Part shown: piece after piece, positions 38,641-47,777 of the stretch
Position numbering within the stretch: position 1 is the stretch's first letter
How the letters are laid out: the number at the start of each line of letters is the position of its first letter
Assembly: GCF_002875705.1 (NCBI RefSeq)
Contig: NZ_MCZZ01000123.1
Coordinates: 69,184 to 133,183 of the forward strand
Source: Vibrio sp. 10N.261.45.E2
GTDB taxonomy: Bacteria > Pseudomonadota > Gammaproteobacteria > Enterobacterales > Vibrionaceae
Reading direction: 5' to 3'
DNA length: 64,000 bases
Position numbers and translations under genes: made by a program
The notes under the pieces: generated by a model
The model's database searches: none
What the model was told of the DNA's origin: nothing
Seen by the model: only the letters and a program-made list of their open reading frames with translations

Positions 38641-39294
38641 TTAGTATAGAGGCATTTCATCTGCGACGAACGGGTTCGATACGCGCTCACGACCGAATGT
38701 TGATTCTGGACCATGACCCGGGACGAATGTTACGTCGCTGCCTAGTGGCCAAAGCTTAGTCTTGATTGAAGCAATAAGCGTGTTGAAATCACCTTGTGGG
38801 AAGTCAGTTCGGCCAATTGCGCCATTGAACAACACGTCACCCACAAATGCTAAACGAGCTTGATCGCTGAACAGTACAACGTGACCTGGAGTATGACCCG
38901 GCGTATGAATCACATCGATAACTTGATTACCAAAAGTGACTTTATCGCCCTCTTCTAACCAAGTGTTTGGTTCAAACGCTTTACACAGTGGAAACCCAAA
39001 CATCTGGCTTTGATTTTCTAAACCTTGCAGCCAGAAATTGTCTGCCTTATGTGGGCCAACAATCTCAACGTTCAGCATCTCTGCAAGTGGCACTGTACCG
39101 CCAACATGATCTAAGTGACCATGAGTCAGCACCAAGTTCACAACCTTAACACCCAACTCTTCGATAATTGCGGCTAGCTGTTGGATGTCGCCACCTGGAT
39201 CGACAACGATGCCTTCCATGGTTTCATCACACCACACAATCGAGCAGTTTTGAGCGAAAGAGGTAACAGGTACAACTTGATACTTAAGAGACAT
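38641..39294 (-). CDS. ycbL: Metallo-beta-lactamase fold hydrolase, YcbL/glyoxalase II type
   Basis: A 217-residue zinc hydrolase. The metal motif THGHLDHVGG (HxHxDH, about 57-66) and later FVGDVLF and PGHGPES supply the ligands. E. coli YcbL (GloC) is a type II glyoxalase acting on S-lactoylglutathione, the likely role here. TAAGG seven bases upstream supports the ATG at 39294. The order ldtD-mepK-ycbL on one strand is the same as ycbB-ycbK-ycbL in E. coli. Confidence 0.88.
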   Translation of the reverse strand: MSLKYQVVPVTSFAQNCSIVWCDETMEGIVVDPGGDIQQLAAIIEELGVKVVNLVLTHGHLDHVGGTVPLAEMLNVEIVGPHKADNFWLQGLENQSQMFGFPLCKAFEPNTWLEEGDKVTFGNQVIDVIHTPGHTPGHVVLFSDQARLAFVGDVLFNGAIGRTDFPQGDFNTLIASIKTKLWPLGSDVTFVPGHGPESTFGRERVSNPFVADEMPLY

Positions 39295-39394
39295 ATACAA
39301 ACCTTAGAGGGCAAACTGAAATTTGGGCAAACTATGACATTGGATGTCTACTTTGACAAGTGCCTACGGTATCACTCAATAACTAAGCTTAGCT

Positions 39395-39943
39395 CTACCA
39401 GCTGCGGACTGGGCCTGTATCAATATGGATAAAGTTGCTACGCGCATAATAACCGACACCACCCGCGTTCAGGCTTTTAGCTACGTCTCTCAGCTCTTTC
39501 AGATCAACGCCATCGATACGGAAATCGATCGCTTTGCCTAGCATGTGGTAACTCTTTTTAGCCACACCGCTCGAATTAGAGCGAAGTGCTTCATTGGTTG
39601 CCGGAGAACGATAGCCAGAGATCACCTGAACTTCTTTTTGTATACCCAAAATATTTTGAATTTGAGTGATCTGGTCAAACAAATTTTTATCCATTGGGTG
39701 GATTTCATTGCGACGGAAATCGCGGCATAGTTTGCTCAGACGTGCCATCTCGTCACCAACGTAGTTAGTGCCATCGAAATAACAAGTCTCTAATCGTTCA
39801 CCAGTGTGAAGATTGTTCATGCTAATCGTTCTTGGTTGATCAGGGTATGAAGCAAAAGCGATAGAAGGAGTAAGTGAGGCGACAACAGCAGTACCACCAG
39901 CGTAAGTCAGAAACTGACGGCGTGAAAATAAACTTTGAGACAT
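39395..39943 (-). CDS. mepK: Murein endopeptidase MepK (YcbK)
   Basis: MepK cleaves the mDAP-mDAP (3-3) crosslinks made by L,D-transpeptidases. The 182-residue protein begins with a twin-arginine-like signal (SRRQFLTYAGGTAVVASL), and the M15-like domain holds the zinc ligands in KKSYHMLGKAIDFRI and NFIHIDTGP. It aligns well with E. coli YcbK (SGYRS, GVAKKSYH, AGGVGYY, RSNF). The start at 39943 is chosen by that alignment; there is no strong ribosome site, so an upstream start cannot be excluded. Confidence 0.9.
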   Translation of the reverse strand: MSQSLFSRRQFLTYAGGTAVVASLTPSIAFASYPDQPRTISMNNLHTGERLETCYFDGTNYVGDEMARLSKLCRDFRRNEIHPMDKNLFDQITQIQNILGIQKEVQVISGYRSPATNEALRSNSSGVAKKSYHMLGKAIDFRIDGVDLKELRDVAKSLNAGGVGYYARSNFIHIDTGPVRSW

Positions 39944-40141
39944 ACAGCAAAAAAACCAATTAGATCGAACGAAAAATGCACGATACATAATGGAATTTGC
40001 TGCGTCAACGTACAAAAACCGCGCAAAACGTTAGTATTTGTAACCTTTGTACGGTTAGTTATTGATACTCATTATAATTTTATCAATAGAAGCTTGGTTG
40101 TCATTTTTTGGTCAAGATCACCTTTATTGGTCGTAGTTTGA

Positions 40142-41680
40142 TCAACCGCCCTCTTTGTCATATTGGTAGATGTCACCACGATACTGAATGCCTTCTTCTT
40201 CAAACAACACGGTTTGATAGATGATGTGCACTGGGATTCGTTTCTTAAGTCGGACCTTGGTGTTCGGAGCAAGGTCACCATTTTGCTTCGGTACTTTTCT
40301 TACCTTAGTGGCAAATAACAACTCAGCCAGTTCCTCTGCATGCTCAACGCGTATGCAACCTGAGCTATAAGCGCGGAAGTCGTCATTAAACAGGCCTTTA
40401 CTTGGTGTGTCGTGGAGATAAATCGCACGCTTGTTAGGCGTATTGAACTTGTACAATCCAAGTGCGTTGCGCGAACCTGCCTGCTGACGCATACGATATG
40501 GGAAAGAATTGAAGTTGATGGTCTGCCAATCGATCTCAGTTGTGTCGACGGTTTCCATTGAACGCCAACCATCGATCACTTGGAAATTGTGTGTTTCAAG
40601 GTAGCTTTCATCGGCTTTGACCTTAGGTAGGATGTCTTTGACCATGATTTTCCATGGCACGTTCCAAGTCGGGTTTAAGATGACTGAATCTAGGTTGATC
40701 TCTAAAAGCGGCGTTTTTCTCGACTTTCTTCCGACCACAACTTTCGACTCAAACACCTCTTCGCCATCTTCCCAATACTTCATGTCAAAGCTAGGTACAT
40801 TAACGACAATGAGAGAGTCTCGGTCTGTTGGCCACAAGCGAACGCGTTCAGCATTCAGAGCCAAAGACTTCAACCGATCATCAAAACTCATATTGATCCA
40901 TTTGATCGTGTCTGGCCCAATAATCCCATCATCTGTAAGACCATGCATTCGTTGGAAAGATTTAATTGCCGTTTTCAAATCTCGATCAAACTCAGGGAAA
41001 TCGACCGCAATCATCGAGGTATCAACACCTACGAGTGCAATACGCTCAATCAGAGTCGTTTTGTCTGAGAGCATATCCCCCAAGCGTTTCAAGCCTTTCT
41101 GTCGGTATCGCTCGATATTGAGTTCAGAGGCGCTTTCCAACACGGAATAGGTTGCCTTGAATTGATCGAAATCCCCAACAGGCGGCGCGTAAGACAACAC
41201 CATCTCCAATAAGTAATCATTGGCGACGCTGCTTTTCAGTCTCATCAGAATATGCGGAGAAGGCGGTGGCAACTTGGAATGCAGCTTACCCGAGAAGTAC
41301 CACTCTTTGCCGGCCAGTGGCGCATTTTCAACGTAGCTGAGGTAGTAGATAAAGGTATCTGTTAATAAGATGTCTAACTCTTGCCATTGGCGGCGAGATT
41401 GATACTGGCGGATTTGCTTAATTTGTCGTTCGAAAAGCGGTGCCATTTGCGCTTGTTCGAGAAGCGACAATTGGAATTCAAACGCTTTGACTAACTCAGG
41501 TGAATCCCAAAGGATAGGAAGAGAAGTGTCTTGATAGATACTCTGTGTCAGCTCTGGATAGATAAGCATGAAAGAGAGCTCTGAATCGGCCGGTATAAAT
41601 CGACCCTCGTCAGAACTCGTATAGCCCCATGCATGCACAGAGACTAACACTAATAAACCACAGAAGTATCTCGCTAACAT
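40142..41680 (-). CDS. ldtD: L,D-transpeptidase LdtD (YcbB)
   Basis: LdtD forms 3-3 crosslinks in peptidoglycan, which can bypass beta-lactam-inhibited PBPs. The 512-residue protein has a signal peptide (MLARYFCGLLVLVSVHAWG), an N-terminal scaffold, a PG-binding domain (FDRDLKTAIKSFQRMHGLTD reads about 229-248), and the YkuD catalytic domain with the HDTPSKGLF and AYSSGCIRVEHAEEL motifs; the Cys is the nucleophile. It is about 100 residues shorter than the E. coli enzyme. It lies directly upstream of mepK and ycbL, giving maker and breaker of the same bond side by side. Confidence 0.92.
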   Translation of the reverse strand: MLARYFCGLLVLVSVHAWGYTSSDEGRFIPADSELSFMLIYPELTQSIYQDTSLPILWDSPELVKAFEFQLSLLEQAQMAPLFERQIKQIRQYQSRRQWQELDILLTDTFIYYLSYVENAPLAGKEWYFSGKLHSKLPPPSPHILMRLKSSVANDYLLEMVLSYAPPVGDFDQFKATYSVLESASELNIERYRQKGLKRLGDMLSDKTTLIERIALVGVDTSMIAVDFPEFDRDLKTAIKSFQRMHGLTDDGIIGPDTIKWINMSFDDRLKSLALNAERVRLWPTDRDSLIVVNVPSFDMKYWEDGEEVFESKVVVGRKSRKTPLLEINLDSVILNPTWNVPWKIMVKDILPKVKADESYLETHNFQVIDGWRSMETVDTTEIDWQTINFNSFPYRMRQQAGSRNALGLYKFNTPNKRAIYLHDTPSKGLFNDDFRAYSSGCIRVEHAEELAELLFATKVRKVPKQNGDLAPNTKVRLKKRIPVHIIYQTVLFEEEGIQYRGDIYQYDKEGG

Positions 41681-41760
41681 GCCTTACTCCATCACCACCA
41701 ATCTCATAAGTATGGCAAAGAAATAGGAGTAAGCATGTTATTTTTACGTGACGTTATAAA

Positions 41761-42858
41761 TCAGATAGAACTCCAATGGTTATCCCACTGGACCGATGAT
41801 TGCTGAGTTGATTTCTCATAAGGCTTACGCTGACTAACCACACTGCCCGCCCCAGAACTTAATCGAAACTCGCCATCAAGTAGCACAGCACCAGAGGCAT
41901 CCGACAATGCAGAGAGTTCCACTAACTCTTTACTCTCTTTGGACCAAATACCATAGCAATTTCCTCTTGGCGAGGTCGCGATAATCCAATCATCTGACGC
42001 CGCGATGCTGGCGATGTAGTGATTAAATCGAGCCCATTGCTCCGGCTCTGCGTTCAGTGATTCAAACTGCCCACCTTTGGTATGCATAGCTAAAAGTGAA
42101 GGATACTCATCAGGCTCACCACGATATTGTTGGCCACAAAGTACGGTTTCAGCGCCATCATGAGCTAAGTGTCGAATGCTCAGCTTCTTGTCTAGTAATT
42201 CAACCTGATCAAGCAGCACGCCGTCGGGAGAAACATAGCTCAAACTCGGTTGCATTGAATCCAAATTTTTCGGTGTTCGTCCATCAGTATGAACGCCACC
42301 AACGCCAATCGCGAGATTGCCATCAGGCATAATAATCACTTCATGAGGACCAATACCGAAACCTGTGAACTCCTCAACCTTACGATAGCCTTGCGCGACA
42401 TCATAAACACCAATCACGCCTTGGCTGGTGTCCGTTTTTCCTTCGGTCGCATACAGTAACTTGCCATCTAGCGAATAAACGCCATGACCATAGAAGTGGC
42501 GGTTGTTACCTTTCACCACCATTTTTATTTGCTGACCATTTTTATAGTCAAACACCATAAAATAATCACCAGGGCGACGGGCAAACACCACCGCATGTGA
42601 TGATGTTGGGCAAATAGCAACGCCATGACCACGAGCAGGGATAGGCAACTGACTCAATGACATACCAAATTCGTCAGCCACAACTGCAGAGTATTGACCA
42701 CGACCGTTTAGTGCACAACCAATCAGCTGAGGTTCATTAGATGTACTCAAATCACCGGAGCGACTCGCACACCCAAATGGAAGTAATGGAACAGCTGCAC
42801 AACCCAGTGCAGCCTTGAGTAACGTTCTTCGTGTAGTATCAGTCACCATCGGTAGCAT
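41761..42858 (-). CDS. DUF1513 beta-propeller-like protein of the iron operon
   Basis: The 365-residue protein matches DUF1513. The N-terminus (TDTTRRTLLKAALGCAAVPLL, about 5-25) is a twin-arginine-type signal, and a cysteine in GCAS at its end suggests a lipid anchor. The rest resembles a seven-bladed propeller: repeated blades such as GRGQYSAVVADEF, GHGVYSLDGKLLYATE, and GIGPHEVIIMPDGNLAIGVGG. AGGA four bases before the ATG supports the start. It overlaps the imelysin-like lipoprotein gene by 20 bp. Activity unknown. Confidence 0.75.
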   Translation of the reverse strand: MLPMVTDTTRRTLLKAALGCAAVPLLPFGCASRSGDLSTSNEPQLIGCALNGRGQYSAVVADEFGMSLSQLPIPARGHGVAICPTSSHAVVFARRPGDYFMVFDYKNGQQIKMVVKGNNRHFYGHGVYSLDGKLLYATEGKTDTSQGVIGVYDVAQGYRKVEEFTGFGIGPHEVIIMPDGNLAIGVGGVHTDGRTPKNLDSMQPSLSYVSPDGVLLDQVELLDKKLSIRHLAHDGAETVLCGQQYRGEPDEYPSLLAMHTKGGQFESLNAEPEQWARFNHYIASIAASDDWIIATSPRGNCYGIWSKESKELVELSALSDASGAVLLDGEFRLSSGAGSVVSQRKPYEKSTQQSSVQWDNHWSSI

Positions 42859-43900
42859 TGAATCCTATTACCACGCCAAGCTCTATCGCCACTTCTTCAT
42901 GAATCAGATACTTCAAACGTTCGAGTTTGTTGTATTGCGTCAGCACATCGCGGTAACCCTCTTTGCTCTGCAGTAGAGTAAACAAGCTAGAATCGGTCGG
43001 CCAAGTATCTAACGTTAGTGTGAACTGAGCAGCAACACGATCGGCAAGGTCATTTAAGCCCTTCTCTCTCAATAAACCATCAAGACCATTGTCATCGGCT
43101 AGGTACAGTTGCTCTAGCGCCGCTACGTTAGCTTTCAACTGAGTCATTGAGGTTTGAGCACGCCATGATTCTGAGAAATAAGGGCGTGGATGACCAATTT
43201 TTGCCATTGGTCGGCTCAGCTTCTTCATGCTGTAATCAAGTTGGTTAGTCAGTAAAGCGATGTATTCAGATTCCCAACGCATCTCGTCTAGCGCTAACCA
43301 AGGATTAACCTGCCAAGCCTCTGCAATAGAGGCCGATTTCATTGCCAAGTTTTGTGCGATAGCTTGTGATGATAGACATCCTAGCGCTTTGTCTTGAAGC
43401 AGTGGCGATTGCTCGTCATAAAGCAACCATTCCAACGCGCCTAGCCCTTGAACTGTCACACTTTGTTGCGCAATTTCATCTTGAGACCAAGTTTTACCCT
43501 GCTGGGTGAGCTGGCGCATTTTTAGGCCAGTTGTGTTCTTTTTGTCTGGCCAGAATTGAACATTCCAGCTCTCTTCAAGTGCAGCTGTAGGGCCTCTTTC
43601 TTGGCCTTGCAGTGCCATCCAACTGTTCATGGTGAGCTGCCACTGATTTTTCAAAGCGTCTAACTCAACATCATTGGTTTGGCAGTAACTCTGCATCAAG
43701 ACTTCTAGCTCGTTGGCCTGCTTGGCGAATAGCACCGCAGAATCAAACTCCTGCTGATAAACACTGCTACTAATATGACTCGTTGTGTCTGCTTGGTAAG
43801 AGACACCGTTAACCTCAGATGAAGCGGCTTGCTCACCCGATGATTGACAGCCTGCTATGACTAATACCGATAAAGGCATTAACAAAAATTTATGTGCCAT
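42839..43900 (-). CDS. Imelysin-like lipoprotein
   Basis: The 353-residue protein has a lipoprotein signal (LSVLVIAGCQSSGEQ; lipobox AGC, Cys 18) and an imelysin-type helical body. In the conserved GxHxxE position of imelysins this copy reads GLGALEWLLYD, so the histidine is lost, while the neighbour at 45577 keeps it. It is therefore probably a binding or partner protein rather than a peptidase. It sits between the dihaem protein and DUF1513 genes, with intercistronic hairpins upstream. Confidence 0.8.
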   Translation of the reverse strand: MAHKFLLMPLSVLVIAGCQSSGEQAASSEVNGVSYQADTTSHISSSVYQQEFDSAVLFAKQANELEVLMQSYCQTNDVELDALKNQWQLTMNSWMALQGQERGPTAALEESWNVQFWPDKKNTTGLKMRQLTQQGKTWSQDEIAQQSVTVQGLGALEWLLYDEQSPLLQDKALGCLSSQAIAQNLAMKSASIAEAWQVNPWLALDEMRWESEYIALLTNQLDYSMKKLSRPMAKIGHPRPYFSESWRAQTSMTQLKANVAALEQLYLADDNGLDGLLREKGLNDLADRVAAQFTLTLDTWPTDSSLFTLLQSKEGYRDVLTQYNKLERLKYLIHEEVAIELGVVIGFNATDGD

Positions 43901-43949
43901 GCTGTTACCTTACTTCCTAATTTTTCTTTTAATTATATGAGTTCATTAA

Positions 43950-44028
43950 ATACGAAACGACCGCTGACCTCGTATTCCTACAAGTTCAGCGGTAATGTGC
44001 TTTTGGCTAACTTATTCTTGGGGTTAGC
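43950..44028 (-). other. Intercistronic hairpins in the iron operon
   Basis: Three pairings occur: TACGA/TCGTA (43951-43955 with 43970-43974), ACCGCTGA/TCAGCGGT (43960-43967 with 43986-43993) and GCTAAC/GTTAGC (44006-44011 with 44023-44028). The first two interleave, so they are alternatives or a pseudoknot. They lie between the DUF1111 and lipoprotein genes. Confidence 0.45.
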
Positions 44029-44076
44029 TCGCTCTTTAAGTTAACAGGGGAGTTGAACCTCTACATCTCAGCCCGA

Positions 44077-45465
44077 CTACAAAGAATTCAAAAATGCCAG
44101 TAGTGCTTCGCGTTCACTGCTACTCAAAGCTAATACTTTTTGTTTTGCCATTTCCGCTTCACCGCCATGCCAAAGCACCGCTTCCATAACATTTCTTGCA
44201 CGACCATCATGCAGTAAGAACGTATGACCATTCACTTCTTTGGTATAGCCTAATCCCCACAATGGCGTGGTTCGCCACTCGCGTCCATTCGCTAGATACT
44301 CTGGGCGATTGTCGGCTAAGCCTTCACCCATATCGTGCAGTAACATATCGGTATATGGGCTGATTAGCTGTTTAGACAACGCAGGTAAGCCTTCACGTTC
44401 TGCTGTGCGAATTTCAGCTTGGTGGCAACTTTGGCAACCAATCTCTTTGAACAGTTTTTTACCTTGAACAACCTCAGGATCATCGACATTACGACGAATA
44501 GGTACCGCGAGATGCTGCGAATAGAACTCAACAAAATCTAAAATGTTGTCGCTAACTTCTGGTTCGCCACCATTAGGGAAGTCATCACAGGTTGATTGCG
44601 CAGATGTGCAGTTTTCATTCGGGAACAAGCTACTTGTTAAGCCCAAATCACCGTTAAACGCTGCCGCATTTTGCTGCATTAGATTTGGCTGCCCAGCTTT
44701 CCAACCGAAACGACCCAGTGCCATTTCGTTTGTTCGAACATCAAGAACGTAATTGGCTTTGCCTGATACGCCTTTCTTGTCTGCCAATTGCTGCTCTGCA
44801 AATCCAAGAATCGTTTCTTGCGGAATACTTTCGAGCAAACCAAGACCGATCATTGGTGGTGCAACACGAGCTGAAAATTCAGTTTTAGGGTGCATCTCAC
44901 CGAAAGCGAGTTCCGTGATTTTTAAAGTAGGTTTACGCAGAGTAACAACCGTGCCGTCTTTGAATTCAACAGGAACATCAGTGTAGCTGATGTTCACTTT
45001 ACCCTCAGGCTTAACACCTTGAAGTGCGAAATCTTGTAGCTGACCTCCGTAAGTTGGTTCAGGAATGCCGCCATCTCGAATGAATGCCTGTCTTTGTTCT
45101 GGCGTTTCAGCCGGAATACTCAAACGAACCAACATGGATACTGCGTTCTCATCGCCTTTTTCTGGCGCGTGGCCACGACCATCTTTGATGTGGCAATTTT
45201 GACAGCCGTTGGTGTTAAACAGTGGTCCTAATCCATCACGAGCATCAGTTGATGACGGTGCTGGAACCCAAGGGTTTCTAAAAAAGCTGTTACCCACGCT
45301 GAAATCTAAGCGTTTGCTCATTGGTAGGTTGGCTGCGGGAAGAGAAAAAGCGTTCGCTCCCTCTTTCTTCACGGTCGTTTTACCACCAGAGTAGGTTTCA
45401 TGGGCGTGTAATGGAGATACGAAAAACAGTGCGGTTAATAGTGAGGCTGAGAGATACGACTTCAT
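44077..45465 (-). CDS. DUF1111 di-c-haem protein ("thiol oxidoreductase")
   Basis: The 462-residue periplasmic protein has a signal peptide (MKSYLSASLLTALFFVSPLHA) and two c-haem motifs: CQNCH (about 91-95) and CQSCH (about 346-350). The family is annotated DUF1111 or di-haem oxidoredictase and is related to cytochrome c peroxidases. AAGG six bases upstream supports the ATG at 45465. Family members lie beside imelysins in iron-regulated clusters of many proteobacteria; the reaction is not established. Confidence 0.82.
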   Translation of the reverse strand: MKSYLSASLLTALFFVSPLHAHETYSGGKTTVKKEGANAFSLPAANLPMSKRLDFSVGNSFFRNPWVPAPSSTDARDGLGPLFNTNGCQNCHIKDGRGHAPEKGDENAVSMLVRLSIPAETPEQRQAFIRDGGIPEPTYGGQLQDFALQGVKPEGKVNISYTDVPVEFKDGTVVTLRKPTLKITELAFGEMHPKTEFSARVAPPMIGLGLLESIPQETILGFAEQQLADKKGVSGKANYVLDVRTNEMALGRFGWKAGQPNLMQQNAAAFNGDLGLTSSLFPNENCTSAQSTCDDFPNGGEPEVSDNILDFVEFYSQHLAVPIRRNVDDPEVVQGKKLFKEIGCQSCHQAEIRTAEREGLPALSKQLISPYTDMLLHDMGEGLADNRPEYLANGREWRTTPLWGLGYTKEVNGHTFLLHDGRARNVMEAVLWHGGEAEMAKQKVLALSSSEREALLAFLNSL

Positions 45466-45532
45466 ACATTGCCTTGCTGTGTTTTTGATTTTAGTTTTTA
45501 TGTGGGAGTGACTTTCTTGAGTAACAAACAAT

Positions 45533-45555
45533 TAAGGGCTCAATGAGAGCCCTTA
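45533..45555 (-). other. Intercistronic hairpin in the iron operon
   Basis: TAAGGGCTC (45533-45541) pairs with GAGCCCTTA (45547-45555) around AATGA. No strict T-run follows. It is better seen as a processing or attenuation stem between the imelysin and DUF1111 genes than a full terminator. Confidence 0.55.
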
Positions 45556-45576
45556 CATAGTTTTGGTCTCGGGTTC

Positions 45577-46836
45577 TTAGAACTCGTGATCAGCCGTGTC
45601 TGGATTTAGGCTATCAATGCCAATCACACCCGCAGCACGCTCAATTGCAGCTGTTTGAGACACTAGCGCAACAATTGTTTTGTTTACTAGCGCGTTACCT
45701 GCAGCGTTATCAGCAGCGATTAGCTGATCGAAGTGCTGGTTATTTTTCTCTGCAGACGTTACTAACTCGCCTACTTGTGCACGTGCTAAGTCAAACTGCT
45801 TTTGGATCTCTTTCGCAGCTTGCTCATCTTTTTGCTCTACCAGGTCAAACAGGCTTGGACCTGAAAGTAGAGTACCGTCTTCACGCTTGTATAGACCCGT
45901 GTAAACGTTGTAGATGCCTTGCTCGTTGTAGTAGTGAGAGTTATGCGTGTTGTCAGAGAAACAATCGTGCTCATCTTCAGTTGAGTTCGCTTCTAGTGCA
46001 ACCTTCATACGCTCGCCCGCTAGCTCACCTAGAGACAGTGAACCCATGCCGAATAGCATTTTACGTAGGCCGTTCTCGCTAGACTCAGAAAGAAGCTCTT
46101 GACGATAGTTGCCTTTCTCACCTTCAGCCCACTGTTTTTCCATCCACTCTAAGTCTTGGATAAGTAGTTCAGCTGATGCTTTTAGGTATGCGCCACGACG
46201 GTCACAGTTGCCGTTAGTACACTCAGCGCCAACAACGAAATCAGTGTAAGCACGCTCACCTGCACCTGCGTTTGTGCCGTTTAGATCTTGGCCCCAAAGT
46301 AGGAATTCAATCGCGTGGTAACCAGATGCAACGTTCGCTTCAGAACCGCCGATCTCGTTTAAGTCTGCGATTAGCTCAGGGGTGATGTTCGTTGCATCAA
46401 CGGTAGTCTGGCCAATTTGGAAAGTCTTATTCGCCACGATGTTTGCGCTAGCGCCTTCGTTGCCAAGCTCATATTGGTAATCAGAAGATACATAGTCAAT
46501 CAGGCCTTCATCTAGTGGCCATGCGTTTAGTTGGCCTTCCCAATCATCAACAACAGCGTTGCCGAAGCGGAATACTTCTGATTGTTGGTAAGGAACACGA
46601 GACTCAAGCCAAGCTTGTTTTACTTGTTCAAAGTTGCCAGCAGAAGGAGAAGCTAAGAAGGTATCAATAGAAGAGTTCAACGCTTTTGCTGTAATTACTG
46701 AGTCTGCAAACACTGCATGTGCAATATCTGCGTAATGTTCTACAACTTGATCTTGAGTTACTGCTGCGAAAGAAGAAGCAGAGGCAAAAATGAGTGACGA
46801 AGTTACGGCTTTTGTCACTAAAGATTTAATGGTCAT
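45577..46836 (-). CDS. Imelysin-family iron-regulated protein (IrpA-like)
   Basis: The 419-residue periplasmic protein has a signal peptide (MTIKSLVTKAVTSSLIFASASSFA) and the two-repeat helical imelysin body. The GxHxxE motif is intact (ASGYHAIEFLLWGQD, about 163-177). Imelysins include iron-regulated IrpA of cyanobacteria and the insulin-cleaving ICMP of Pseudomonas; peptidase activity is disputed and iron binding is an alternative. AAGGA six bases upstream supports the start. A Fur-like box 45-65 bp upstream makes it the head of the operon. Confidence 0.88.
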   Translation of the reverse strand: MTIKSLVTKAVTSSLIFASASSFAAVTQDQVVEHYADIAHAVFADSVITAKALNSSIDTFLASPSAGNFEQVKQAWLESRVPYQQSEVFRFGNAVVDDWEGQLNAWPLDEGLIDYVSSDYQYELGNEGASANIVANKTFQIGQTTVDATNITPELIADLNEIGGSEANVASGYHAIEFLLWGQDLNGTNAGAGERAYTDFVVGAECTNGNCDRRGAYLKASAELLIQDLEWMEKQWAEGEKGNYRQELLSESSENGLRKMLFGMGSLSLGELAGERMKVALEANSTEDEHDCFSDNTHNSHYYNEQGIYNVYTGLYKREDGTLLSGPSLFDLVEQKDEQAAKEIQKQFDLARAQVGELVTSAEKNNQHFDQLIAADNAAGNALVNKTIVALVSQTAAIERAAGVIGIDSLNPDTADHEF

Positions 46837-46867
46837 GAAGCATCCTTGTTGAGCTTTAAATTATTAT

Positions 46868-46909
46868 TCGTAGTAATAGTGCAAACCATTATCATTTACA
46901 CTACGAATT
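46868..46909 (-). promoter_or_regulatory. Fur box flanked by a 9-bp inverted repeat
   Basis: Minus-strand GTAAATGATAATGGTTTGC (46900-46882) matches the Fur consensus at 13 of 19 positions, including TGATAAT. A perfect inverted repeat ATTCGTAGT (46868-46876) / ACTACGAAT (46901-46909) encloses it. Iron repression of the imelysin operon is inferred. Confidence 0.7.
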
Positions 46910-46944
46910 TGAATAATACAAACTTACAATTTTATTGCAAGATA

Positions 46945-46973
46945 AATACAAAAAAACCTCACATTTGTGAGGT
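46945..46973 (-). terminator. Terminator of ribA
   Basis: ACCTCACA (46956-46963) pairs with TGTGAGGT (46966-46973), followed on the minus strand by a TTTTTTTG run. Confidence 0.85.
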
Positions 46974-47013
46974 CTTTGAACATTTTTGTGTTAAGCGCAA
47001 CAAAGAAGACTAA

Positions 47014-47610
47014 TCAGATATCCAGATTATGCTTACCATGTGAGACTTTCGCCTTCAGGTAGCTTTCATTACCTGACTTGATATGAGCAGAAGTATTCAC
47101 CACTTCTTCAATTTCAATACCAAAGGATTTCAGCTCGTTGATCTTCTTAGGGTTGTTGGTTACTAAACGGATTCTTGTGGTGCCTAAAGCACGTAGCATT
47201 TCAGCGGCTTCAGTAAAATCACGTAAGTCATCGCCAAAACCTAGGTGGTTATTGGCTTCATAGGTGTTCATACCTTCGCTTTGCAGGCGGTACGCATCGA
47301 TTTTATTGTACAAACCAATACCACGTCCCTCTTGGCGTAAGTAAAGAATCACACCGCCTGTTTCACCCATAATTCTAATGGTTTCGTCTAGCTGCTCGCC
47401 ACAGTCACATCGAGAAGAATGGAAAACATCACCAGTAAGACACTCAGAGTGCATACGAACAAGAGGTATGTCTTGTGTTTTGTCTGCTGATTTAAATATC
47501 ACAGCAACATGCTCTTTATCTGTTTTCAACCCATGAAAAGACAGAAGTTCAGCATCGATACTGCTTGTTGCCCCTACTTTGAAATCTATTCTGGCACGTA
47601 CTTCCGCCAT
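47014..47610 (-). CDS. ribA: GTP cyclohydrolase II
   Basis: RibA opens GTP to form 2,5-diamino-6-ribosylamino-pyrimidinone phosphate, formate and pyrophosphate, the first step of riboflavin synthesis. The 198 residues match E. coli (196). The zinc site is C-x10-C-x-C in [17 protein letters not shown] (about 52-68), the active region is [11 protein letters not shown], and NNPKKI is conserved. Start at 47610 is set by length and alignment; the open frame extends 13 codons upstream. A perfect 21-bp palindrome lies 134 bp upstream. Confidence 0.93.
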   Translation of the reverse strand: MAEVRARIDFKVGATSSIDAELLSFHGLKTDKEHVAVIFKSADKTQDIPLVRMHSECLTGDVFHSSRCDCGEQLDETIRIMGETGGVILYLRQEGRGIGLYNKIDAYRLQSEGMNTYEANNHLGFGDDLRDFTEAAEMLRALGTTRIRLVTNNPKKINELKSFGIEIEEVVNTSAHIKSGNESYLKAKVSHGKHNLDI

Positions 47611-47743
47611 AGCTATACTCACTTGAAAATTCGATGTATTTAACGACACTACATTATATGTCTAGGCAATATTTTGTAGCTAACTATCTAATGATAGACA
47701 CTATGAGGCTGTTAACAATTTTTTTCAAGGTCGACTACGCACA

Positions 47744-47764
47744 AATTGTTATAATATAACAATT
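47744..47764. promoter_or_regulatory. Perfect 21-bp palindrome upstream of ribA
   Basis: AATTGTTATA, a central A, and TATAACAATT form a perfect palindrome. It contains TATAAT and a minus-strand TTGAAA (47773-47768) lies nearby, so it may be an operator over the ribA promoter. A+T richness lowers the weight. Confidence 0.45.
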
Positions 47765-47777
47765 AATTTTCAAGTAA

